A DNA stretch of 64,000 nucleotides from Erythrobasidium yunnanense (taxonomy: Eukaryota > Basidiomycota > Cystobasidiomycetes > Erythrobasidiales > Erythrobasidiaceae). Position 1 is the first letter of the stretch. The number at the start of each line of letters is the position of its first letter. The notes under the pieces are model-generated. The model saw nothing but the letters and a program-made list of their open reading frames with translations. It did not search any database and was not told the origin of the DNA. The stretch covers positions 1,530,471 through 1,594,470 of the forward strand of contig BCJC01000005.1 in NCBI GenBank assembly GCA_001600175.1. The letters are read 5' to 3'. The translations under genes and the position numbers were made by a program. Shown one piece after another: positions 48,725 to 58,771 of the stretch.

Positions 48725-51700
48725 ATGCTAGGCCGTCTTGGAAGCAGCAGCACAGGATTGCTCTATCGTTGCTGTCCATCCAACATCTTGAAGAATACAT
48801 CTGCGACGTCTGCTGTCACTTCTGGAACATCGAGATCTTACAGCATGAGTAGCTACGAAAGCACTGCGAGCAGCAGCGGGTTCGCACAGGCAGCATCAAG
48901 CTCGAGAATCGCAGCAGAATATAGCGATGCTAGCGAAACTGCCCTTCAGCAAAAGCTTGACCGATGTCGGTGCCGAAACTGCCATCAACATTTCGACAAC
49001 GTGAATCTGCTGCATGCCCACATCGGGAGCAACCCTGAGTGTAATCTAAGTCCCAGCAAGAAGCTGAAGGCGAAGTTTGGCGCGGCTGCGACTGGACGTG
49101 CTGTACCATCGTCTCCTTCAGCCGGTAGACTTGCGAAGGGCAAGCAACGTGCAGACGAGATATCAGAACAAGATGCAGTTCTTTTGAAAGCAAAAGGCGA
49201 CATGATTGAAGACAATGCAGCCCAAGAAAGCGCAGCCATGCAGAGGGGATCATCTGGAGGAACTACCGATGGCACTACTGATCCGGAGCAGGCTGTTACG
49301 AGCACAGAATCCAGGAGGGCACAGAAAAAGAAAAGAAGGAAAGAAGCACGCAAAGCTGTTCGGGAAGTCGAAAAACTGATACTCAACAAGCTGCCGGCAG
49401 ACGCACAGAAGGCTCCGGAACAGCCGCCTGAGCTTCCCAGTCCATCTCCGTCTGTCGCGTCATCTACAGACGAGCTCCCATACGTACCACCGCAGTTGGC
49501 TTCTTCCCTGAGTCCGCCTTCGACACCCTTCCTCGGTACGGACGCGAAAGAAGCATCAACCAACGCTGCGCGGATACCTTTTCAACAGCACATCACTCCT
49601 TTCGATATACTGTCGTCTTCCCTTCCCAGCAATGCTCCCATTGCGAGCGATGTACAGGCTCCAGCTGCCAGCGATCTACCAAGACCAAGCCTATATTCAC
49701 ATAAAAGCACCCCCTCGACCTCGTCAGTAGCCTCTACAGTGAATAAGGTCAAGAAAGTCCCGGCTTCTCCGTTAGTCTGGGGCGCAAACGGGAGCAGCCA
49801 CGCAATAGATGCACCTACTCTGGGCACTACGCAAACCGATATGCAGTCGCATTCACCTGAAAACGACCTTACGTCCGTATATAGAGCTAGTCATGCAGTC
49901 GGGAAAGATACTATCGTACAAGAGTTGGCGAAACGGATGCAAGCTGGTCTTTCGCTCAGCTCGGAACCGAATGAAGACAAATCGACAGGGATCCATCATG
50001 ACAATCAATCGACAAGTGTCAAGCAACCTACGACACAAGCTTCAGAGCAGGAAGAGGCCGATGATGAAGCTGGCGATATAACCTTGAAGGCTGTTGACGA
50101 GGATGGAATCGTCCGAAAAGATATGCTCAAAGAGGAGCAGACGACGAATTCATCTGCTCCAGAAGAAAGAGACAACTCCGCTGTGATGGAAGGTCTATTG
50201 CGAGCGTTAGCCGCTGCACAGCCCGAACAGAATCTGCGGGGCGCGAAGCAGAATGGGCACGAAGTACCTGACAGATCTCCACCCAAGGAGGTCGACACGC
50301 TTCAAGACAGTCCTGCTATACAAGAACGGCCGAGTATCCCCAGGAATCAGCAGAAGATCATTGACAGTGTGGGCGAGACATCGGCAATCCAGGGGACTCT
50401 GCCAGTAAAGCTCAATCAAGCGACTGCATTCTCAACTACAGACGGCGAAGAGGACGACGGTACCAGATCAGAAGCGAGTGCCAGTAGTGACATGATCAGA
50501 GGTGTAGTGCGCGACCTAGACGACCGGAGTTGGGGTGAGGAAACACAAATACCTGATTTGCAGAAAGCAAAGCTACGCTTCGGTAGAGCCGTTATTGAGC
50601 TAGACAAGGTGAATATTGCCGGGAATATGCACACTGGCTCAGCAATACTGACAATGCTTGGTTCTACAGCGGCATAGAGCGAACAACTCCACGATCTTGA
50701 AAAGACAACAAATGCTCCTGGCTGTTCAAAGACAACTCAACGGAACATTTGCCGGTGGTCACTATCACGCCCCGAAATACGAATTGCGAGCCTTTGGTTC
50801 CACAGCATACGGCCTAGACACGAATGCCTCAGACCTAGACCTATGCATAATCGACTTCAAACGTCCCGATGGCTTCCGGAATGCTTTGGACCTATATGAG
50901 CTCGAGCCAGAAGTCGCTATGACCAGCACGGATGACGAAGTCGCTCGAAGTCCAGCCAAGAAAGGACGGAAAGGTCGAAGTCGGTCGCCAGAGCGAAACC
51001 CCGGGACACAAAGGCTGCTTGATCCGGTATATGATGTCAAGCGTTTAGCGGGAGTGCTGAGGCGGATGGGCATGAGGGAAGTCACCGCGATTCCTACTGC
51101 TGGAGTACCCATCGTCAAGTTTGTCGATCATGCAGGCATCAAGGCCGATATGGTAAGCTATAATTGAGTTGCAGAGTCATCAATGCTGATGCGCGGCCTA
51201 GAACGCGAACGAACAGCTTGGAGTCCGCAACTCAGCGTAAGTGGTGCTGTTATATGGCAGACTCGCGAGCTAATTCTTAAATGCTCGAACAGCCTTCTTG
51301 CAGCCTACATCAAGCAATCACCGTTAGTGCGACCCTTCCTGATCTTCTTGAAGCTATGGGCAAAGCAGCGCGGTATCAATGACCCCTCCGGCCAGCAAGG
51401 CGAAATGTCTCTTTCTTCCTATTCTCTCGTCCTTCTAGGTCTTACTTACCTCCAGTCCATCAATCTCGTCCCGAATCTACAAGACATCGAGCTGATTAAG
51501 CAGAGTGGAATGGAGAGACAAGCGTTCTGGAGCAAAGTTCTCGATAAGAAGGCAGCGAGGTCGCGGAGCTATAATATGCGAGGCAAAATTGCGGGAGACT
51601 ATAAGGCTATGGCTATCGAGACTACTTTTGTTGCAAACTTGCCTTCGAGCAGTAGCTGGCGGCCTACCTGGCCCTCGGTCGAATATCATGAAAAGCAGCA

Positions 51701-53124
51701 AAACACCCAGAATCCAGGCTCTGCCGCATCAGTGACAAAGCCCACGACTCCCAAAGTAGGAGGCGGATGGGAAGCTGCCCCTGCCGCTCCTTCTTTCCCT
51801 TCATTCGACACACCTGCAGACAAGGCGGAAAATGCCAATCTCCTCTATCAGCTCATTGAAGGCTTCTTTACATACTATTCCAGCTTCCCAATCGAGACAC
51901 AGGCAGTCTCGCTATGGCGCGGCAAACCTTTACAGCGGCAGAATACTTTCGATAAAGCAAAGACAGATACGGAAGACGATGTGTCTGCTGAAGACAAAGG
52001 TATCACGGATCTCTCAGCTGAAGAGCGGGAAGAGCTATATGAAGAACAAGCTATGGATGACGATGAAGAGGAGGTCTTGCCGGCCAACATGAAGGCATCG
52101 AGAGAAGACACGAATGGTCAAGCATCGAGTCTGGAGACAGCCTATACGGACGAAGAAAGCTCACCTGCTGTAGAAGCTGCAATGGCGAAGCTGGAGGCGC
52201 AATTGAGGCAGCATGGCATAACGGATCTCGGACCACGATTCGACGAGAACAAGCAGACTCTCGAAGCAAAAGCCGGTGAACAGTATGGCACCGACTCCGC
52301 AGACTTCGAGACTACCGAAGACGAGATCATAGACGATACAGGCAATCTCACACCACGCAACACCGTCTTCTCCCGCGAAGCCGAGCAGCCAGCTGCCATA
52401 GCAGCTGCAGCGGCCGCCGCTCAAGCTGGTCTAAGCATTGAAGATGCCGACCCGAACGACAATTATCGCTTCCCCTTTCCAGTACAAGAAGATGCAGAAC
52501 ACTTTGTCGAGCCTGCTATTTGGACGCAAAAATTGGTTGTGCAAGATCCGTTCATCCATACGAGGAACGTATGCCTGAATATAAAGCCGCCAATGGTGGA
52601 TCGTATCATGGGCGTGAGTGCAATCTTTGACGAAGTTTGCGCAAGGATTCGGACATTGATACTTCGGTCTTCTCCAGGAAATGCATCGTGCCGCTACTAT
52701 GCTACGGGAAGGCGCGCCCATCGATTCGGTCTGCCTCAGCGCTCGCATTGAGCGGAAACGCCAGGGAATCCCTAACGATAAAGGCCACAAGAAGGAGCGT
52801 ACGAAGTTCAAGAATGAAAACCGCAGAGCAGCTAAAGCTTCCAACAAGCACTTCGTCAAGGCACGGGACGAACGAGACGCAATCCAGAGCAAAAGACAGG
52901 AAGAGGGGGATTTCTCGAAAAGGGGAAGGGGAGGCTTCCCAAATGAAAATGGTCGGGGGAGAGGAGGATACCCAACAGGTCCGCATTTCAACAAGTTTTC
53001 GCATCAGAATGAAGGGTATCATCAAGGGGGAAGTCCAGGAAGAGGGCGAGGGCAGGGTTCGCCTCATAGAGGTGGGAGAGGGAAACCACCATTTGGGAGG
53101 AATAGGTCGCCAGAAAGATCTTGA
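48725..53124 (+). CDS. Cid1/TUTase-type terminal nucleotidyltransferase with zinc finger and RGG tail
   Basis: Exons 48725-50608, 50670-51152, 51202-51236, 51293-52613 and 52678-53124 give 1389 residues. A presequence-like start (MLGRLGSSSTGLLYRC to SRSYS) leads to a C2HC finger, CRNCHQHFDNVNLLHAHIGS with a later Cys (about residues 80-104). After about 500 disordered residues comes the catalytic core GSTAYGLDTNASDLDLCI with D683 and D685, the third Asp (about 788) in IKADMNANEQLGVRNS, and a PAP-associated domain split by an acidic insert. The tail is rich in Arg/Gly. Such enzymes add U or A tails to RNA 3' ends. Starting at the next Met (48845) would remove the presequence, so two isoforms are possible. 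Confidence 0.88.
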
Positions 53125-53365
53125 GCAGCATCAGCATTTATAATCTCGTCGTTTCAGAAGTTATCAGTTACAAGCGTTATTTAGATGGTAGCATAGAACC
53201 GCATGATCGACTCAGCCAAGCATGTACCAAAAGCGTCGTTATGTTGATGAATGCAACATCGTTTTGTGTGTAGATGCGCTCTCCCTTGCTAGCTCTTGCG
53301 CCCATAGCAATCCACCTTCTATAGCTAGCTGATCCTGACACATCCTCGCTCGCCTGATCCTTCCT

Positions 53366-53845
53366 CTACTTCATGAACACCCTTGTGACCTTGTTGATGA
53401 GATGTAGCACGACGACTGAACCGATGAAGACGATAGCCAGACCCATCACGACCACCGGGTCCCTATTGCAGCAGATCCACGTTAATCTCGCAGGCCTTCG
53501 CAAGAGGACTCCGAGTGAGCTAGACTCACACTTTCAAGCCTAATGAATCGTCGTTTGTGTATAGTCTCATCATCGTCGAGCTGCTGCCCCCTGCTCCTGC
53601 TGCTCTCGTTGAAGTCGGCTTGTCGTTTGATTCTCCCAGCGCAGCTGCCCGGCGTCTGCAGAATCAGCACAGTAGATTCAGTACTTTTTGCTACGTTCTT
53701 ATGTCTCGTCGCTGTTTGCTGCCCACCTCAGCGCGCCCGCTGCTACGGGCTTGCTCCCTGCTGGCCTTGACACTCCGGTAGAGACAGCGCCAGTGTTAGG
53801 GAGGCCTGGCGAGGACGCTCGTGGTGATACTGGAGGGGAAGCCAT
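53366..53845 (-). CDS. SBH1: Sec61 translocon beta subunit
   Basis: Exons 53845-53727, 53655-53530 and 53462-53366 give 113 residues. A Ser/Pro/Ala-rich cytosolic N-terminus is followed by MMRLYTNDDSLGLKVDP, the Sec61-beta signature just before its single tail anchor VVVMGLAIVFIGSVVVLHLI, and a short end NKVTRVFMK. It belongs to the ER protein-conducting channel and helps ribosome or signal-peptidase contact. It is too fragmented for a long open frame but all joins keep frame. It is divergent from the next gene, with 149 bases between start codons. Confidence 0.93.
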
Positions 53846-53994
53846 GATGGAATATATATGAGAGGGAGAGGGACTTAGGTGAAATTGGATTGAAAGAGGA
53901 CCTTGCAGCTTGGCTCCGTTCGCAAACAGTCAGATCGCAATATTCTCTGACTTTCAAGGCTTTCTGATTGACATTCAAGCATATACATCACCAC

Positions 53995-55732
53995 ATGACA
54001 ATGCCTGCAAACAACGACGAAGATATGGCTATACCCTGGACTCGCGCCGGTCAGGACGCGCTCGCAGCTCTCGACGAGCTCATATCACCTCAAAGCAGTA
54101 TAGACCTCACTTCCATACCTCTACAACCTGTTCAGACCGATGAAAGATCGATTGTCATGCCTGCTATCGCATCCGGCACTCCTGCGAACCAGGAGGAAGA
54201 AGAAGAAGATAGCCAAGAAGCTGTAGAAGGGCCGTCCGTATCATTCATACGATCTCCTGGTCTGCCAGCTATTCCATACAGACCTTCCCAAAGCTCGTTA
54301 GGATCCTTCTATACCGCTGCGGACGTCCAGACACTTACACGCCAGAACTCCCGAGCGCTCCAAGAGCTCAATCAACGAACAAAATCAATTGATCTTCAAG
54401 TCCTTACGAACGCTGTCAATTCGCCGTACGAAAGAGCCGCCAGCATCCCTCCGGATCGCTTTAACCCTTTCGCAAGTTCGCCAAGCCCGAAGAAGCAGGA
54501 GGAACCTGTTGCTTCTACCTTACAAATACCAGAACAAGATCATGACGTCCACGAAAAGACAAAGCCGCAATCGCCAGTGCCGGATTATGTGAATCCGCGA
54601 GATGTTTTCCCCGATTATCAAGCTTCCGAGCATTCGAGAAGCCCTTCAGTCGAGTATGTACAAGAGCAACAATCAAGAAGCCCTTCAGTCGAATATGTAG
54701 ACGATGCTTTCGTCAAGATAGAGGAGTTAGACGAAGAAGACGATCTTCCATCTCCCGGAAGTTCACCTGGAATGAGGTTTCTTTCGATGTGTATGGTGCT
54801 TATTCAGTTTCTTGAAGCTCTCAATCTGAGGAGCGACTACTTAACAGCACCCATTCGACTGCCTGAAAGCAAACGATTTCCAGCTCAAGCCAATTTCGCC
54901 GGTACCAACCCCGTCTTTGACATTGACAACCATGCTTTCTCACCTCCGCGGCGCGGACGAGCATATACAAACACAAATGCCGCAATCGATCCTTTTGCGA
55001 ACTCACCTCCACGCCGTGCATTTGCAAGACGCTCGCCGTCAATATGGAACGATACGGACTCGGAGCCAGGAAGTCCATTTGCAGATCTACCTATTCAACA
55101 AGCTACAATTATAAATGAAGGCAGTCTGTCTCCCCTCAGCTCACTACTCCAGAACCAAGATCTGGAAACGGAACCTAAGAAGACCAAATCTAGGAAACGA
55201 ACAAATAGCAAGCAGGCCGGCAAGAGCTCACGCAATTCATCTAATGCATCTTTGCCGAAGCGCGTACATCCAGGCTATCAACGAAGCTCAAGAAAGTCTG
55301 ATATTCTGGGTAACGCTGCAACTCGAAGTAGGGACTTGAGTGACCTCGCTAGCGAGCTGTCGATCGTAAAAGAAGAACAATATGAAGATAATTCAGACTC
55401 TGAGGGCGGCTCTGAGGGGGGCCAGGCTGGTAAAGCAGCCAAGAAACGCAGGTCTGCCAGATCGAAAGACACAAAGCCCAGAAAGCGAAGCGCGAAACCG
55501 CCAAGAGAGGATTCAGTGTTCGACGATGTGAGCGCAACAGCTTCTCGTGCACGTGTACTGATGCTGTTGGTAGCTGACCATCCCGAACTTGCAGGAGTAT
55601 CGCGAAGCTCAGCAAGAACGCATAAAATACTTTCAAGAGGTGGACAAGTTTCAGCTCGAGACGGAAGCAGTTACTGTAAAGTTTCAGTCCAGCAAGAAAA
55701 GGTTTCTGGCTTCCTTCATGATACTAATGTAG
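53995..55732 (+). CDS. orphan disordered protein with C-terminal coiled coil
   Basis: Proposed exons 53995-54790, 54848-55527 and 55595-55732 give 537 residues. The first intron removes a hydrophobic stretch (MVLIQFLEALNLRS) out of place in an otherwise polar protein; it is 57 bases and in frame, so it could be retained. Features: acidic N-terminus, a nine-residue repeat SRSPSVEYV present twice (residues about 220-242), several SPPRR motifs suited to CDK phosphorylation, a very basic region (KAAKKRRSARSKDTKPRKR), and the coiled coil YREAQQERIKYFQEVDKFQL. Nuclear location is likely from the basic stretch. Role unknown; a chromatin or kinetochore part is only a guess. Confidence 0.65.
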
Positions 55733-55931
55733 AATCGGGGTAGGAGGAGTTGCAGAAGCATGTAGCGGGTCTTTCGTCATGTTCAGTCGCTCTAGGGATT
55801 GTTATGATAGAGGTACCATGTAGTCGTGCAGTTTGATGCTCAGCCTATCTGCTTTGAGCGTACCACCCCTAACGGTCGACTCTTGCGGCTCTTGCTTCGA
55901 CCGTTCAATCCCATCCTTTTCCAGCGCCATC

Positions 55932-56875
55932 ATGCCAGGTGAGCGAGAGCTATTGACGATATGCATCCATAATATGTTCTGACGCTGCGCCGCGCTTCTG
56001 CAGTTCAAGAAATCAACACAAAGTTCCCCCTCATCGATGCAGGTGAGAGAAGAAGCGGATTCAAGATAGAAAGACAGCAAAGGAGCCAGACGATTTCTGA
56101 CCATCAAATTACGCTATGGTGTTGTGCAGACCCCTACTTTGGCCGTGTAGTGCGCTACATGCGTCCGCAAGACTATGCTCTCTGGGCTGGAGCGACCGCT
56201 GCTTTCCCAGCCATGCTCTACGGCTACCGCAAGTCGACGCTATCCTCATCATCAAGCTTGTAGCACTGCTAATACTTCCTCCTCGTCGCTGCGCTTCTAT
56301 CGGATCTGGCAATTTACAGAGCTGGCCGACCCAGTGCGACTGAGCAGGAGGGGCCTCACGCCCGCTCTGCGGTTATGCACAGCTCTAGGCTTCGCAGGTG
56401 GTTTCTTGATGGCATACCAGAAGTCCAGCTTCCGCTTCTGGGGATGGACAGAGAACGTAGGCTCTACTTTGCCTACACCAGCGAAGGTAGCCTAGCTGAT
56501 GGAGGCTTTGTTGGTGTTGACAGTCCCGTGAACAGAAGAAGGATATGGAAGAACTCTCTGCTATTGCGAAGCGCGGCGAACCAGTCTATGGCAAATCAGA
56601 CCTGCCAGACTTCGTGCAGGGTACAGCGTTCAGGAACTCCGTCTGGTCTCAGCTGAAGTTCCAAGTCCTGCCATGGGTGAGTCACACTGCGATATACACG
56701 CGCTAGCGGAGTTGGAATGCTGAGATTGCGCTTCTGCCAGTTCAACCTCGTTTCTCATCAGCATCACGGTGTTGATACGGTGAGCCGGCTAGCTTTCATG
56801 AAGCAGCTACATGTACTGATCTACTTACCTTGTTAGGCCAAGTACTACATGGACCAGGAACAGTCGGACGAGTAG
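55932..56875 (+). CDS. NADH:ubiquinone oxidoreductase 21 kDa subunit (complex I)
   Basis: Exons 55932-55938, 56004-56042, 56130-56228, 56320-56456, 56524-56676, 56741-56779 and 56837-56875 give 170 residues. The match to the fungal 21 kDa subunit is clear: FPLIDADPYFGRVVRYMRPQ, DYALWAGATAAFPAMLYGY, LGFAGGFLMAYQKSSFRFWG, GEPVYGKSDLPDFVQGTAFR, FNLVSHQHHGVDT. It is an accessory membrane subunit of mitochondrial complex I. The first exon is only seven bases (ATG CCA G). The third intron needs a GC donor (GCAAGT at 56229) to keep frame and sequence. Confidence 0.93.
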
Positions 56876-57249
56876 AAATGATTGGAGGCGGACTTGCTCA
56901 CGGAGAAGGGTTGCAGGCTACATTGAGCCCGTGTATAATATAGATAGTATCAGAAGCGAGCTACTGCAAAGATGTCGCTTCTCTCGCACACCCTTTTCTC
57001 ATTCTCGTCTCGTTGCTTCGTTTGTTCTCTGTCTAACCCTACTACTATATGGGCCTTTCTCTGTCGATTTTAAAAAGCCTGTGCATCTCACGAGAGTACA
57101 GATTCCAAGGTCCAACTCTAATGTCTATGCGAGTGGGGCCTAACAAAAGAGCTTTGGGCTCCCTAATCCCCCGGCCGTAAATAATGGGCTCCAAGGCCTG
57201 AAGATCTCCTTTTTCCTTGCTACTACTACTGTCTGCAACCTTCCTTATT
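56876..57249. other. intergenic region upstream of alpha/beta hydrolase
   Basis: About 370 bases between genes on the same strand, with pyrimidine-rich runs near 56985-57060. No gene is supported. Confidence 0.4.
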
Positions 57250-58367
57250 ATGACAACTCAAGCGGGCTCCGAAATCACCATCGTCTGGGTCACTGGCGCC
57301 GTGAGCAGGCCGCCCACAGAAGGCAAAGCCGCTGTCTGATGCGTTCTATAACACGACAGTGGCATACGACGAAGAGCTACCGACCTCTAGGTGATATACT
57401 GAGCAAGTCTGGGTACAAGAATGTCTATGTCGAGCATCTCTCAGTCGGGTGCGACAAGCCGCTGGAAGACCCGACCGCCGATGTAAAGCAGCTCCATCGC
57501 ATCATAACTGAGGTTGTCGAATCTGGCAGCGATGTGATTGTCGTCTGCCATTCATACGGAGGCGTCGTGACAGCATGCGCATCAGAAGATCTTGGGAAGA
57601 AAGACCGAGAGGCTAGAGGTCTCAAGAATGGCATTATCAACTTGATCTACCTCTCTGTGCGTCTCATCTATAAAGAGGCTAGCCCCCGTCTCTGCACTCA
57701 GCTGAATTCCATGCGAACATGTCCATGTTGGAAGGCATTCGTGCTTCCGCTGGGCATGAACCTGCAGAACGCCACCAACAACAAGCGGGAGACCTGGATG
57801 ATACTGAGAGATGTGAGCACTGCTGAGGCGTAAGGGGCGCCGTTTTGTACAAGTCTCATCCAAGTTCTTGTGCACAGGACGGCCTCAGGGGAGTCAAGAA
57901 CCCAGAGCAAGTCTTCTACCATGATTGTTCGCCAGAAGATGTTGAAACCTACGTCAATGACCTGAAGCTACATTCTGGAAAGTAAGCAGTCTACCTCTCT
58001 AGAGCATCGAAAGGCAGAAAGTGGAGACTGATGGCATCGTTCCTTGCCTTATTTCTGATTTCCGCAGTGTCTTTGCTGGCGTGGAGATCACCTATGAAGG
58101 ATATAAGCATATTCCATCGTCGTACCTCGTCTGCGACGACGATCGCGCACTCCCGCGACATGTGCAGGTAAGCACAGCTTTCCGGCTTGCATATCCTCCC
58201 ATCACATGGCTTACTGGCGTTTACTTTCACAGGAAATGATGATTGAAGGAGCCGGCGAGGGAGCTTTCCAGATTGTGGAACATATCAAGGCATCGCACTC
58301 GCCCTTCATCTCGATGCCGAAAGAGACGGCTAGCTTTATCGAGAGGGTAGCTAAAGCATCTGTATGA
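57250..58367 (+). CDS. alpha/beta hydrolase-fold esterase
   Basis: Exons 57250-57300, 57360-57656, 57735-57812, 57878-57981, 58068-58167 and 58233-58367 give 254 residues. The fold is seen in ITIVWVTGAWHTTKSYRPLG (oxyanion region), the nucleophile elbow VIVVCHSYGGVVT with its serine, YLSAFVLPLGMNL, and a late ITYEGYKHIPSSYLVCDDDR with the acid Asp; the catalytic histidine is probably in FIVEHIKASHSPF-like sequence near the end (IKASHSPFISMP). Small fungal hydrolases of this group act on esters or lactones of secondary metabolites. The exact substrate cannot be inferred. Confidence 0.82.
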
Positions 58368-58771
58368 GCGAGGAAGGCCTTGAAAGATGCTCTTCCAATA
58401 CGACGAGCAGGTGCTATTCAGAAGAGACAGCATAGCGGAGGTTCGCAAACTGTATCGAGCTAGTGTTCGTTAGTCACACAGTACTGAGAAGTAACGCTGC
58501 CCAGAATGTATCGCTCGCAGAGAGTGCGACTCTCTTGCTTTCGCTTACCCCTATGTATCATGTTTCGCTCAGATCCAGAACGCGTTCACGCTCGCCCTCC
58601 TAACGCAACCGCTCATGTACCGCCAGCGATGAGCAACATCTCACTTGAATACAGCCCGTCTAACAGGGCGACGTGCAAAAGGTAGCCAAAAACAAGAAAC
58701 ACCTTTGAACGCGAAGAGCTCACGAAATACCAAACAGATGTGGGGATAAGATCCAGCGCGATGACCTGAGG
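58368..58771. other. intergenic region
   Basis: About 400 bases between the hydrolase stop and the proposed RAD5-like start. It must hold the RAD5-like promoter. If that gene has an earlier first exon it would be here, but I could not find one. Confidence 0.35.

Noticed and set aside
54661-54715. SRSPSVEYV repeat considered as a possible CRISPR or mobile repeat
   Set aside because: It is a short in-frame coding duplication, present only twice.
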